The position numbers and the translations under genes were made by a program. Shown piece by piece: positions 45,350-58,452 of a DNA stretch of 64,000 bases (the first letter of the stretch is position 1; each line of letters opens with the position of its first letter). A model generated the notes under the pieces. That model did no database searches and was not told the DNA's origin. It saw only the letters and a list, made by a program, of their open reading frames with translations. This DNA is from Edaphochlamys debaryana (Eukaryota > Chlorophyta > Chlorophyceae > Chlamydomonadales). The stretch spans positions 124,001 through 188,000 of the forward strand of contig JAEHOE010000101.1 of NCBI GenBank assembly GCA_016858145.1, in the 5' to 3' direction.

Positions 45350-47590
45350 AATCTGCGATCCGTAAATTGCGATGGCGTACAATAGCGAGCCGTGCCCGCG
45401 GTGTGTTGGGCCGCGGCGGGTGCCGTCGACGAGCTCGCACCCGCGCAGTCCTTCATACGGCTCTGGCTAAGGCGGCCGCTCAGGGCTTGGCTTGCGCGGA
45501 GGCGCTGAGAGGGGCAGGCGCCGCCGCCGCTGTACAACGAGAACCCGGACGGCGGCGTCCTCCTCAAATTGCGACCGACTGCGCTGAGCCAACAAAGCGG
45601 CAGGGCTGATACCTGGGAGAGACATTGCGGAGCGGCAACACTCAGGGGCTCCACCATCCTTCACTTTGTCAGTCTGTCGGCGCAGTAATAACGCGCCCCA
45701 TTTCGCGGGCCTGTGTCGATATCCTATGACGGAGCGTGGACCATCGGTGGGCCAGATCGATATTGTTGTCGTGCCGCCCCTTCATTTCGGCAGGGTAGTG
45801 GGGCTGAGCGCTGGCCGGAGCTGCACCGGCAGCTCACAAGCCAGGCGGCTTCTAACTGGGTCGCGGCTGTTGCGGTAATAGCAGCGCTCTGGGGTGCTGG
45901 GCTGATGCGCTTTGCAATGCGCCGGTGTGCGTGGCGGCAACGAGAGAGTACTTATTTTGGGCTTAGTCCCTACACCGTTTGGACCTCGCCACAATATGTC
46001 CGAGGGCGCGTTGGCTGCGTGGGCCGCTCTCGTATGCGCGGCCGGGCCCTAAAGCGCCCCTCCCAAGCATGCATGCGAGGACAGATGCCCGGCCCAGTTG
46101 CCGTACAAAGGGGGAACATGGAGGCAATCCCGAGTTGCTCGGCTCCATAAATTGAGTTCCTAGTGTGCGTGTGCGTGTGACAGCTTTTCTACTGGGCCGA
46201 GCCCATGCACCTGCATGGATAATATGGCTCTTCGTGCGCGGTCGCGCGGGTGTGCGTGTTTGTCGGGGTGGTGGGGCACTGACGATCCGTCGGGCTCTTC
46301 ATGGGCACCTGCGTTACGCGGAAGGACAACATAAAGGCTGCTTTGCGTCGTGTGGGATTGCGTTTGTATGCACAGCCTTGCTATTGACCTGGCCGTTGGG
46401 CCCTAAAGGGCGAATCCCCGCGCGGGATCGCGTGGCGGTTTTGAGTTGGTGCTCGGGGCGATACAATCATGCCCCTGTTCACGGCAAGGGGGCCAGGCGG
46501 GTGTGGCGCGGTTTGGGGGTGTGAGGAGGGGAAGTCGGCGCAGGGCAGTGGCGTAAGCAGAGCGCGAAAGCTTGCATGATTTGGAAAGGCGAGGCTGGCT
46601 TGCTGGCGGTTGGGGGCCCGCCGGGCAGTATGGTTGCGGGGTTCTGCATGGGGTGTTTGACCAGCCGTGACTGGGGTTGCGGGGTGGGCCGGGGTGAGAA
46701 GGTTATGTGCTTCGGAAGACTGCTGGCGCACAATAAGGGGGCCTGGGTCCCATAATGTGCAGCGGCGGGGTGACCGGGCAGCTTGCTGGCGCTGGGGTTG
46801 CCGGTCGGTCACCTCGTCTCTCTGCTTGGAATAATGGAGAGAGAATAACATAATAAGGGCGGGGGCATCTGAGCCCCATCCGATGGGCGTGCGCCCCGCA
46901 CTCCTTTGAAGCAGTAGAAGGTTGAGTTGTGTGGTTCGGGGCGAACCGGAAGCTGGCGAGAGGACTACGCCCTGTAAGCTAAGATGAGTAATCGTGCCCT
47001 GCTTCGATGGTTCCACCAGGGCTTACACGGAATCTGCCGACATACAACTCAACAGCCCAAGCCCTCAGCAGCCCTTCTTCTGCCTGCGCTCCTCCTGCTT
47101 CCTTCCTGGCTCGCCAATAGAAGGCCATGCCTTGATAGTTGCTACACATCAAGGGCGTGCCCTGGTCCAATTCGCCACCAGAGGTCCTGCTGGCTATGAG
47201 GCTGTTCGTGTCAGGCCTCCCACGCCCCAGCCGGTACTGCAACGAGTCAAGCAACGAGCGAGGTGAGCAGGGAGGTAAGCAGCCCTGAAGCATCAGCTTA
47301 GAGACTGGCAGCAGAACGCTACCGTCGGGTCTTTGGCCCAACCCTCAGCCTCCACCCTCAAGTAAGGGCACTCATGCCTCGCCGCAGTCGCCGGTGGCCG
47401 CGGTGGTTAGTTGGCAAGGCAAGGCTTGCAGCGGCATGCGTACGGCAAGTGGCCTCAGGCAGCCGCAGGCAGCCCCTGCAGGCCGTCTGCAGACCGCGCG
47501 CTGACATTGCCGTGCAGCCTTACAGGACAGGGGCGCGTCGGCTGCTGCTGGAACATATCGGAACATACAAATGTGCTGGCAGTCTCGGGT
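45350..47590. other. Intergenic, nothing recognised
   Basis: I see no spliced gene, tRNA or repeat that I can name. The minus-strand frame 46979-47341 (120 codons) is the most protein-like (TPLMCSNYQGMAFYWRARKE), but it has no recognised family and no splice context. Confidence 0.4.
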
Positions 47591-48199
47591 TAGCGTCTCT
47601 TGAGCTGCAGTCAGGGTCGAGGGCCACACAGCCAAAGCAGAGAGCAAACTCAGGCGCGACTCATTAAGAGAGAGTACTAGAGGATGCGTGTCTGGCACAG
47701 TGCGTGTGTATGCATGATTGAAGGCAAAGCATAGGACAGGTGAGCGCCATCAATGCGGTTTCGAGCAGCGTAAAATCCCAGGGTACTTCAGCGCATGCCG
47801 GATTGTCTGTACGCACTCCCTGCCCGCGAGCCGGTTGTATGCGTGGCGCCTGCCTGGTCTTTCGGAACACGTTGCTTGAGCTCGGGAGCTCATTGGGGAA
47901 GAGGGCGACTCGGGGGCGCAGGGGATGGCGCGCTGAAAGTGGAGGCTCGTGGCGGTGCGTGCCACGTTGCTCTCGGTCAGCCGCAGGCCCGGCGTTTGCT
48001 CGGCCCAGCTCGGCCAAAGCCGCAGCGAGAGTTCATTCAGCCGCACGCGGACGTGTTGCTCCTGACTGCTCGGCGCAATCATCTTTGTCACGCAGGCTTT
48101 TGCTGGAGCGGGAGCACTTCTGAGCGTGCACACGTTGAATGCGGCCCTGCTTTATGACGGCCTGCAGCGGAGCCCGGGGCTCAGAGCGGCGGAACTGGA
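47591..48199 (+). repeat. Left inverted arm of the foldback element
   Basis: This pairs with 49702-50298. A frame of about 127 codons on its minus strand matches a 123-codon frame on the plus strand of the right arm. Open frames also exist on the other strand, so this does not prove coding. Confidence 0.88.
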
Positions 48200-49701
48200 G
48201 GCCTGGAGTGCACAGGCATGCACTCCACAGTAGGGTACCCGCCACATCACCACCGCTGAGGGGGCTGGTATGGCGACAAAAGGAGTCCGTTAACGCTTTC
48301 GGGATGCATGAGCAGGCGGACCTCCTTGGGGCCCTCCTGTTTAACGAGGGCCCGAAGTTCCTCCGTCGGTCCACTGGTTGGGGGGCTTGGGGTTACTTCG
48401 TACGGTAATGAGCTAAAGTTAAAGTTACATACAGCTAGCGTGTACATGTCTGCCAGGGAGATGAGGGTCTCGAGGTCAATCCCCCAAGGCTGATGGGGGT
48501 GGGGGCGTCTAGGCACGCATGCAGTCACCAACCATCGGTGGGGCCACACGAGTCCGCAAGGGTCCCCTGTTCATGGGCGGCTACGCTGCACATGCAAGTC
48601 ATGCATTTGCGTCGGCCTGCAGGTGGGATGCAAGTCAGCCCCACGGCCAGACCCGGTTGCAAGGGTCAGAGGGACAGGTGTCCAGTTAAGCCATTGGAGG
48701 TGGTCGGGATGGCACGGCAGGACCTGGGTAGGACGTCCCCGCGTTCCCGTGTCTCCTTTCCCCCGCGTTCCCAAGCAGCTGTGCCCTCTTCCCCGGTCCT
48801 CAGAGACAGATCGGAGGCGCATCATGATACCGGGGGTACGGAATTTGAAGACATCACCGAAGCGGAGGTTGCTTGGTTCTGGCGTAGGCCTTGGGTTCGA
48901 ACAGGGGGAACGGGAACAGGGGGCGGCACGGCCTTGCGTTTGGGGCATGAGCGCGTAGCAAAGCCGAGAGGACTGCCTACAAACCGGGAGGAAGCAGCAA
49001 GCAGGGTTTTCTGCAGACAACGGGGCGTAGCCGCGGTGTGTTCGCGTAACATTGTTGGCCGACGCACATTGCCTGTGAAGCGTAGCGCCGTGTAACCTGG
49101 GGGGTATGTGGCCACTCTGGCCAGCTAGACGAGGGCATGATGGGGCACGCCGCCCAGCCCGCTCTCGTCCTCGAGCCGCTGTCCCCTCGGACCTCGCAGC
49201 CAGATTCGGGGGCAATCCGCGGTACCGGGCCTGGACAAGGGGCCTGGGCCTGAGCGAGGGCTCGGACACCGGTCCGGCCGGTCCCTGCCGGTCGGCAACC
49301 GTATCTCGCGCGACCCGTTGGTACCGGACCGTACTCGTAGACGTCGTGACGAATGCGGTCACTGGCACTCATACATGCCTTGAATAGCAGGAGAGCTTCT
49401 CTTCACCGGCTGTTCAAGGCCACCTTGGCTGCGGAAAATGGAAAAGAGTGGCGCAGGACCTGCAGGCGAAGCATCTGCAAGTCGAGTCCGGTAGCTGCTG
49501 AAGCCGGACAAGCGAAGCAAGGAAGCAAAGCAGCAAAGCAGCAACGCCAAACACCGGAGCCCGTCACCGCGCGCGCCCACGCCCCTGCTCGGCGTCGCTG
49601 TTTCCAGTATCTCTGTCCTCAGCGGAATGGTCAAGCGCTTGTGGGGCTCCACCTCGCGGCCCGGCGCAACGCGACGAGCTGGTCAGTGGTACACTGCGAA
49701 G

Positions 49702-50298
49702 TCCAGTTCCGCCGCTCTGAGCCCCGGGCTCCGCTGCAGGCCGTCATAAAGCAGGGCCGCATTCAACGTGTGCACGATCAGGAGTGCTCCCGCTCCAGCA
49801 AAAGCCTGCGTGACAAAGATGATTGCGCCGAGCAGTCAGGAGCAACACGTCCGCGTGCGGCTGAATGAACTCTCGCTGCGGCTTTGGCCGAGCTGGGCCG
49901 AGCAAACGCGGCTGACCGAGAGCAACGTGGCTCGCACCGCCACGAGCCTCCACTTTCAGGGCGCCATCCCCTGCGCCCCCGAGTCGCCCTCTTCCCCAAT
50001 GAGCTCCCGAGCTCAAGCAACGTGTTCCGAAAGACCAGGCAGGCGCCACGCATACAACCGGCTCGCGGGCAGGGAGTGCGTACAGACAATCCGGCATGCG
50101 CTGTACCCTGGGATTTTACGCTGCTCGAAACCGCATTGATGGTGCTCACCTGTCCTATGCTTTGCCTTCAATCATGCATACACACGCACTGTGCCAGACA
50201 CGCATCCTCTAGTACTCTCTCTTAGTGAGTCGCGCCTGAGTTTGCTCTCTGCTTTGGCTGTGTGGCCCTCGACCCTGACTGCAGCTCAAGAGACGCTA
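49702..50298 (-). repeat. Right inverted arm of the foldback element
   Basis: This is the inverted copy of 47591-48199, ending 219 bp before the start codon of the RRM gene. It therefore lies within or next to that gene's promoter. Confidence 0.88.
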
Positions 50299-50517
50299 GT
50301 AGCGAGCTAGACCTTCATTCGCACGGCAGCCGTGCTTTGCGACGGCAAGACCAGCCTCGCGCATTTCTAGCGCGCAGGGGCCCGCCGCGCTGTGCATCCC
50401 TATCGCATAGCACAGACCTACCGCTACGGCCTAAGAAGCAGCGAGAGGCGCTGCGAGCCCGGCTTACGCAATCCGTGCCCTCCCCCGTTCGAGCGCGCTG
50501 CCGACCGGTCCAGCAGC

Positions 50518-53378
50518 ATGTTTGCGAACGCGGCAGCTGCTGCAGCTGCGGGCTATGAACAGCAGCTGGTGTCCTACGGATACCCGACTGCGATGCCGGC
50601 CGGAGCCACAGTGCTGACGGCTGCGACGGGGGCGCCGGCGATGTCGCCAACAGGCGAGGAGATACGGACCATCTTCGTGACGGGCTTCCCCGCCAACGTG
50701 CACGAGCGCGAGCTGCACAACCTCGTCTGTTTCCTGCCGGGCTACGAGGCCAGTCAGGTGAGCTCCGCGCGCTGCGGGCAGTCGGAGCAGGCGTGGGCTG
50801 CTGTGGCGACCGCTGCCGCCGCGCTAGAACGGGCAAAAAACGCGGGAGCGCAGGTCTTGCGCCGCAGGGAGTCGGCCCTCGCGTTGACCATTGCAACCCC
50901 CGCCGGGTCGGCTGGGCGCTCCGCTTTCGCGCGCCGGGCCCTTGAGCCCAGAGTTCTCAACGGAAACTAGCGTTGCTGTGCGGTCCGTGGACGGGAGGCC
51001 GTGTGAGTCATGTCAGCTAAAACCATGCCGCTCGCTCCAGAGACCTCCCCCCCGCGAGCCCCGACCCGGATGCCTCCTGGCGCGAGCGTGGTGCGGGCAG
51101 ACCGTCATGATGTGGCGCTCCGCGTCTAGGGGGCAATGCATGACCAGAATGCATGACACACGCCCGGTCACCCCCCCCCTCGCCGGAAGGCGCAACGACC
51201 GCGGCTTGCGCCCCAGCTTTACCCCAACCTCCGGTTTCAGAGCTTGTGCGCGCCGTTCATATGTTGTGACAATTCTAGAAACGCCCCGTCCAATGGTCCT
51301 CGCACCAGCTCCGCTGACTGACGCCCTCTCACCCACGCTTGTACCTCCTTGTTGCCCCCAGATGAACGCAAAACCTGCAACCGGGACATCGCCTCAGGGC
51401 TTCGCACTGTTTTCGTCTCCTGCAGCGGCCCAGGCCGCCATGCTGCTCATGCACGACATGCAGGTTCGTGTGTACACGTTAGGGGGAGGAAGGGGAAGGC
51501 GGATTCATGGCGGGGCGCCAGCTAGGGTTGCTGGGCTTGAGGTCCTCCGTTTGCTGGGGGTGCAGGGGTGGTGTTCGTGCGCTGTCGTGCTGTCCTCTGC
51601 CTAGCAGTGTATGTTGGCCTAATGCAAACGTCTGCGCCCATGACTCCTGGTCGGCGCTAAAACCGGCTGCCCAGTAACCCCCTCCCGTAAACCAAAGTGT
51701 GATTCCGTGATGGATGGTCCTGATGACTCAAAACCGAACATCGCTGTCTTACCAGCTACCCGTCATCGCCCAACTGCCCAACAAGCCAACCATGGCCTCC
51801 CTTATCTGCTCGTGCTTTCAACCTCACCGTTGCCGAACCCCGCCCACCTGCCCCGCACCGAAACCCGCCCGCCCGCCCCGCCCTCTCTTCTTCCTGGCAG
51901 TTTGACACGGACTGCCACCTCCGCTGCGAGATGGCGCACAAGAACATGTACCTGAAGGAGGACCCCTCGATCCGCCGCGCCGACGCGCGCCGCAGCGGCG
52001 TGGTGGCGGGGCTGGTCCCCGCCGCCACCGGCGCCAGCGGCATGCTGGCGGCCATGGCCCCGCACGGCGCCGCGCTCAACCCCGCCGCCATGTCTGGTGA
52101 GCGAGCGGTCACATGGAATCCGCATCAGACTTGGGAGGTTGCTTTGTGGCGTGTGTGCGAGCCTCACGCGCTGGCGTTGCACGCGGGCCTTGGGTATGGC
52201 GTTGGGGGGGGCACGCCGCTGCGTCGCCGCGTGGTTGCGACGCTCCTGCTGACTCGCCCCGCCCCCTCTCTCCGCCCCCGCAGGCATGGGCGGCATGGGC
52301 CACCACGCCTTCGCCGGCCCGCTGCTGGCCTCGACGCTGGCGGCGCTGCGCCCCGCCGCGCACCACCACGCGGGCGGCCTGCTGCCGCCGCCCGGCCAGG
52401 CCGCCGCCATGGCCGCGCAGCACGCCGGCCTCATCAACCCCATCCCCGTGGCCGGCTTCGGGCCCGTGACCAACAAGTTCGACAACCCGCCCTGCAACAC
52501 CCTCTTCATCGGTGAGCGCCGGCCCGCATTGCACGCAGACGAGGGACACAAACACACGGCTAGAAGGCCTCCCAGCGACTCGCTGCGGGCACGTGAGACT
52601 GGATGTTGGTGGCTGGCCCTGCACTCTGCTCCGCACCACCGCCGTTCCTCCCGGCCGCACGTTGCCTTGCGCCCTCTCAACCGCCTGCCCACCCCCGCAG
52701 GCAACCTGGGGGATACGGTGGACGAGGGCGAGCTGACGGCGCTCTTCTCCTGCCAGCCGGGGTACAAGCAGCTCAAGCTCCTGCGCCACCCCCGCCAGGT
52801 GGGGCCGGGGCGGGCATTGGGTTCGGAGGCGCGGGCGGGTGCCCTGGTTCCTTGTGCGTTCGTGCGGCCACTCCCAGAATGAACGTGCACTGTCCTGGCC
52901 CGCGCTCGCGCCTGCATCTGCCACCCATGCGTCGCTCAAGTCATGCACGCATGCGTGCTTGCCACCGCCTGACACCGCACACCCCTGCCGGGCCTCCCGC
53001 GCCCGATCCCGAACTCCGCAGGTCAGCTGCTTTGTGGAGTTCGCTGACGTGCCGTCGGCGTCTGCCGTACACTCGGCTCTGCAGGGCGCGCTGCTGACTT
53101 CGTCCGACCGCGGCCCGATCCGGATCCAGTACTCGAAGAACCCGTACGGCAAGCGCTCGCCGCACGCCGGCATGGGCCTCGGCATGTCGCACGGTATCCA
53201 CGGCGGCCCCGGCTCCCTATCGGCCTCCTCGGCCTCCTCCTCGGCGGCCCTGTTTGGCGCCGCCGCGGCGGCGGCGGCCGGCGGCGCTGGTATGGTCCCC
53301 GCCTCCATGGCCGGAGCCCTGATGGCCGCCTCGGGTGGCGACTTCACCGCCTGGCCCCAGCAGTTTACGCTGGGCTAA
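50518..53378 (+). CDS. Two-RRM RNA-binding protein (Scw1/Whi3-like plant type)
   Basis: Six exons (50518-50757, 51362-51463, 51901-52096, 52284-52511, 52701-52798, 53022-53378) encode 406 residues. RRM1 starts at about 49 with IRTIFVTGFPANVHERELHN (RNP2 IFVTGF) and continues QGFALFSSPAAAQAAM (RNP1) to LRCEMAHKNMYLK. After an Ala/His-rich linker, RRM2 starts NPPCNTLFIGNLGDTVDEGE (RNP2 LFIGNL, about 252-257), has RNP1 CFVEFADV (about 291-298), and closes with GPIRIQYSKNPYGKR. That closing sequence is typical of the plant and fungal proteins related to yeast Whi3 and fission-yeast Scw1. The tail is Ala-rich. It is expected to bind mRNA; targets cannot be told from sequence. The foldback element abuts the promoter. 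Confidence 0.9.
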
Positions 53379-53571
53379 AGCCCTGGTGAGGGCAGGAGGG
53401 CTCGAGGAGCGGGCGCCCTCCAGTGCGTGGCTTTTTCAAGACGGCGCCGCTCTTGCGCGGTGTGTCGGGTCGGGTGCCTTGGGGTTATCACGGGACTGGC
53501 CTACCCGGGGCCGAGGGCCGCAGTCGCGGGCCCTCGGGGCGTGACGCGCGGCTCGCGGCGTGGGTGCTGGC
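53379..53571 (+). other. Probable 3' UTR of the RRM gene
   Basis: The short interval between the TAA stop codon and a TGTAA motif fits a compact 3' UTR. Confidence 0.5.
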
Positions 53572-53576
53572 TGTAA
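53572..53576 (+). terminator. Candidate poly(A) signal TGTAA for the RRM gene
   Basis: TGTAA lies about 195 nt after the stop codon on the same strand, a usual spacing for chlamydomonad genes. Confidence 0.55.
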
Positions 53577-56500
53577 CGGTCTGGTGCTGAGAGAATGAAC
53601 GTGACGCCTTGCACGCCTTTTTTGCCGGGGGCCCTTAGTCTGGGTACTGAGGGTTTTGTGGCCTGAGACGGCATGGAGTCCGAGGACTCAGGAGGATGGG
53701 TCGTTTGTGCTGGGCCTGAAATTATGGACTGGAATTGGACTGGGATGGATTGGCCTGGGTGCTGTGACGGGATCCCTGAATTTCTGGCATGGCCTGCATC
53801 CGACCGCCGGGCCCGTCCTGGGCCTCAGCTGGGCCTTCGTGGGTCTACAGTTGAGGCCGGGGCCTGGCTTAGCTGGCGGGGCTCCGTATGGGGGTGGTGC
53901 AGGGTGGACGTGCGGGTTATGTTGTTTGCGGGGGGCGGGCGGACGGGTATGTCCTCCCGGGCGTGCGGGGGTGGGGGCAGGGATGGTAGGGGCGTGGCGA
54001 TGGGTTCGGATGATTGTGCCTTGCCCCTCTGCGAAATGCGTAGCGTTACGGATGGAACAATGGAACCTGGAGGCTGTCGCTTTCGTGCCCCATGCAGCTC
54101 GTTTCAAGCGCACGCGTAGGCGTGGGAAAACTGAGAAGAGGGTTGTCGGCAGGGCGTGCGGCGGCCTGTATGTGGTTTTGGGGCCGTGCCGCCTGGGCGG
54201 GTCCACCAGCGGCTCAGCATTTGCGTGCTGTGCCGTGCTGTGGGCCATGCCGTGCCGCACCTGTATGTGCTGTGTATGGTTGGGGGTTGTGGGTCGGGCC
54301 CGTGCAGGGCGCGCGGGCGGCGCACCTGCACGACGGACGATGGGCAGGCTTGGCAGGGAGGGAGAGGTATTCAGATAGTGACTTTCAGGGGGGGCCTGCA
54401 TTTCTTTTTGGGCGCTACATGGAGTGTGGGGGTTAGTACGAATCCTTGAGATATCAACGACGATGCTTTGTGAAGCACTAAACGCCGGCTTCTAGTCCGG
54501 TGGCGGGGTGAGGTCTTTCGTGTTTGTGTGATACTCTCTTTCGGGGGAAGTCGGCCGCGCGTGGGCGGGGGGTGGGGGTGTTCGCGCGGCTTGATGAGCG
54601 GGGGGGTGTTTGAGTTTCAGAGTAGGCACCTTTATTGCCTGCCAAGGCCTGAGCCTAGCAACAAGGGGTGCCTTAGGCATCCGTGCATTGCTGGGAGGGG
54701 GGCCTTACACGTGTGGGCTGGCACGCGGGCTGCCGCGATGCGTGCCTAGGCTTTGGTCATCACACATCTGCTCATGAGACTTTCGGATTGGCTTCATGGG
54801 TCGTCGAGGCGCGCGCTTCTCTGTCGGTCCGGCAGGTGGCTCGTGGCAATCATGGCGCGTATGCCTTTCCCGCGCTCATCTGCCAAGGGCTAAGGTTTAG
54901 GGTGGGGTGCTGTGGTTAAACGCACGGGTGGCGCCGCTCTCAAGGCGAAAAGCAGCCATGAGGCGTTGGTAATTGCAGTGACGGGCACGTGTTTTGGAGT
55001 GCGCGTGCGCGGGTGGGTGTCGTGTCTTCTGTGAGTGTGCCGTGCTGGGAGAGCCAAGCAGGGCCCTGCTGAGCATGAGCCTCGGGGCCGGTCCCACAAG
55101 ACCGAGTCTCGCGTGTGCCTTGCATCGCCCGTTGACAAACCCATCTGAACACTGAGGCACACCGCATGCTCTAGCGCGTTGCGCGCACCACTCCTTCATA
55201 AAAGAGAGCAAGAGGCCTATGCATCCCCACTGGCGGTGATATGCGGGCATGCGGCTGGCGGTTGTTGTTAGGTGTAGGTGGTTGTTGGTTGACTGCAACC
55301 GGGAGGATGTATGGCTAGCGGCGTTTGGTTCGGGTGCTTTGCGTGGGTGTGTTTCATTGGGGCTTCCGTGCACTACTAGCAGTCATGCCAGTACCGCTTC
55401 TCCGGGTCTGTTCAGGGAGGGGTTGATCAGTTCAGCCCTTTACCCGGGATATCCGCTTGTCCTTTCCTTTTAGGTTCCGCGCAACGCAACCGCACTTGGT
55501 GTGGGTGCACACGGCATCACTTCTTACTAATGCTCATGAAGCACGCACAAGGCTTCCTCCCGTTGCCAGCATCCGATGATGAGAAGCGGCACAGGGTGTT
55601 TCTGTCTTTGTCTGACCTTATGTCGCGAACACTGCTAAGTGGAGGCACTCAGGAGGCTTCAGTTGCGGGCGCGTTCCGATACCGTGGTGCGTCGGGGGCG
55701 CTGGGGGCTTCTCTAAAACCGGGGCAGCCATGCTACACGCACACCGCTGGCACCCGCTGTCAATGATGTGACCGCGTGTGTCCTCTATGTAAGTAGAGGC
55801 CCCGACCCACATGGATGCGGCTCCGACCCACATGGATGCGGCACCGACCCACATGGATAAGGCTCAGCTCTTCCGGAGATCGATCCTCGTGAAGCGCCTG
55901 TACCGGTGCACCCTCGTGAGAGGCACAGGCTCCAGCCCTTGGCCTGCCACCCAGGGGAGCCCAGCGTTTCTCCCCATGCCGAGGGCTGCAGCGATGTCAT
56001 TCATGTGCTTCGCCTCAATCGCCTGGTCCTCCATTCAACGTAAAAGACCACCAGCCGCGTGCCTCATACCTGACACCCCTGCCGCTTACCGGCTGCTCGG
56101 CTGCATCCCCGACTCCATTGAAGAGTTAGAAAGCCTCGTAGCTGTGTACTACGCAGGACTACGCGGTGGCTGTGTCCACCTGCCCCTATATCGGCGCTTC
56201 ACTCGATTTCAATTCTAAAGCGAATTTGAGCTCCTTTGGCCAAGCTCTTACCAAATGAGGCACTTTTACATCATTCCTACCCCCCCCCCCCCTGAGCCCC
56301 CAGGCGTCCTGGCACTGATTGACGATGACTTAAGACACGGCGGTAGAATGTTGAGGGGGGTTCTACGGGCCCGGCCCTAGCGACGTGGCGTGACGACCGT
56401 CAGCCAGACACGTAGCGTGGGTGTCGGTGTGCAGGTGGCACACCCAGTAGGTGGCGCTCTCGCTCAACCCCTCCCGGCCTCCCCTTCTGGAGGCGGTTCC

Positions 56501-58362
56501 TGCTGTAACCAACGCATCCTGTATCGAGGGGGCGGCCTGCATGCGAGCACATGGACGGGTCCCCATTGCACGGCACGGCCTTGCGGGCATCCTCTCCGCG
56601 TAGCACACACCAATATTGAGGGTGACTGGGGTCCTGGAGCCAAGCCTACCATCGTGCACTGCGCTCCATTGCGCTTTGCTTTACTGACCCAGTACGCCAC
56701 GAAGCAAGATGAGCTGGTCACCCACCGTTCACACACTACCGGTAACAGCAGCCCACTGACCCACTTCGCCGGCGGCCCAGCCCAGCCGGCAGCCCAGCCG
56801 GCAGCCCAGCAGCCGGCAGCCGGCAGCTCAGCAGTCAGCTTCAGGTGCGCGAAGCGCGGCGTTTCAGCGACAGCACTGCCGTGGGCTCAGCATCGTGCGT
56901 ACTTCTTTCTCCTCCCAAGACCCGTGAGGACGCAGGGGCGATGTGGGTTGGAGGGGAAGCGCAAGGCCGATGTGGGTCGGGTGGGAATCCAGGACTTTGG
57001 ACAGGCAGCGGGGGTGTGTGTGCCCAGTGGTTCAATTCCCAAATCAACGCTGCGCGGGCCCGCCACCCCAGGAAGCCGCCCGCAGTGAGGGCTGCCCTGA
57101 CGCTGCGACACATGCATTGGCCTTCAGCCCGTCTGACCATCCATGGCTGCTGCTCCTGCCCCTGCCCGTGTACCGGCATGGCGAGCAACAACAATAACGA
57201 CCGGCGCAGGTAGGGGGGGGCGCGAGGTTTCATCACCCTACAGCACGCGGGGTTCGCTAGGGGCTAGGAGAGCCGGGCCAGGGCAAGGGCCGTGGGATGC
57301 CTCTACGGCAGAATGCCTCGGCGAATGGTCCCAGGGGTCACCTGGCGGACCTGGCTGGCCCGCCCTCCGTCTGCCCATTTGCTAGCCTGCTTCACCTCTG
57401 CATGCATGATGCGTCCTCAGCTTGTGTGGACCAGGCAAGGTAGGCCGCGGGGAGCCTGGTCCAGACCCAGAGGCCCTGGCTCAGCCCAACAAACAGCACT
57501 GGCTGGAAGCCGCATCGAGCTTTCGTACCCTACTGCAAGTACTGGGGTCAAGGCTGCGACCGGGTCTGGTCCACCAGCCGGTACCGTAGCGGGGACAAGT
57601 CAAGCTATCCCGTCGGCTCTGGGTTGGAGGACGCAATGGCGAATCGGGTAAACGGGGTGGACAGAAGAGTGGACACCCACGGCCGCAGTAGGGCTAGCCC
57701 TCTGCCTCTCACCGTGCAGCCACCCTGACGAAGTTTCGTCAACCCACCCTGCAGAGGCCTCAGCATCTCAGAACAGAGAGTAACAGACTTCCAGAGAGGC
57801 ACGGGGGCCCGATTTTGCAGGCCCTCCGGTCCCCGACGTCCGGCGGACGTCGTACCCGAACTTCCTGTGGCCGCAAGGGCGCACAGGGGCCCACCTGGAA
57901 GATTATCCATGCCCTGCTGGTCTACCACCATCCATGCCGTGCTGGTCTACACGTATTCCCGGCCAATACGGTGAGGTGCAGACCAGACCCAGCTCCCCCA
58001 CCCCGGTCCTCGGCTGGCGGCTCAGCCCCGGCCTGTAGATCCCTCTTCCCCTCCTGCTCCTTCGATTGATGCGGCTCTAGGGGCGCCCTTGTTGCCCCCC
58101 ATGCCGCTGTTACGCCCGAGCCCTGAATGCTTTCAGAACGTCGGCGCGTGGCTGATGGGGGCAGCCGCGCCAGCAGGTCGTAAGCGGCACCGCAGTGCAG
58201 CACGTAAGGGTACCGTACACGTGGGCCGTACGTCGCGCACTTGCTTCGGCCGTAGGCGGCGTGTAGCGAAGGGTGCTGCCCCTGCTCGGATTGGCACCGC
58301 GGTGGCCAGCTGCCCCGCTGCCTCCCCCCCTGGGCTCCCCCTGGGACCTCGTCACATGGTGC
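53577..58362. other. Repeat-rich intergenic DNA, no gene supported
   Basis: Base composition is less extreme than in the genes. A 21-bp direct repeat (CGACCCACATGGATGCGGC) starts at 55803, 55824 and 55845. A short GCCGGCAGCCCA repeat lies at about 56775-56828. The plus-strand frame ending at 56218 (RLLGCIPDSIEELESLVAVY) is protein-like but unrecognised. CCGGGTCTGGTCCACCAGCC at 57560 recurs at 59039. Confidence 0.45.
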
Positions 58363-58452
58363 TGACTCTAGCGTAGCCGTTCTCAGCTGCATCACCGACT
58401 ACATCTACTGCGCGTACTGCTCCGTGTAGTGCTAGATAGCCCTGTTGCTTGT
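58363..58452 (-). mobile_element. Dispersed repeat fragment, copy 2
   Basis: This is the inverted partner of 36872-36963 at about 90% identity. Similarity continues more weakly beyond it (TGTTGCTTGTG and CCTCCCCCAGG blocks). A direct repeat GGGACCTCGTCACATGG flanks it at 58344 and 58480. Confidence 0.7.

Larger units (their letters stand above)
47591..50298. mobile_element. Foldback element with ~600-bp inverted arms
   Basis: The left arm 47591-48199 (609 bp) and right arm 49702-50298 (597 bp) are near-identical inverted copies. The outer ends are TAGCGTCTCTTGAGCTGCAG and its complement; the inner ends are GGAACTGGA and TCCAGTTCC. The 12-bp length difference is explained by a 9-bp and a 3-bp indel. 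The spacer of about 1.5 kb has no recognisable coding region. No obvious target-site duplication flanks the arms (left TCTCGGGT, right GTAGCGAG). Confidence 0.88.

Noticed and set aside
47750..48133. A 127-codon frame conserved in both foldback arms, as a gene
   Set aside because: Both strands are open in both arms and no motif or start context supports either; kept only as a remark on the arms.
48880..48910. GGGTTCGAAC resembling a tRNA T-arm
   Set aside because: No matching acceptor, D or anticodon arms around it. I found no tRNA gene in the window.
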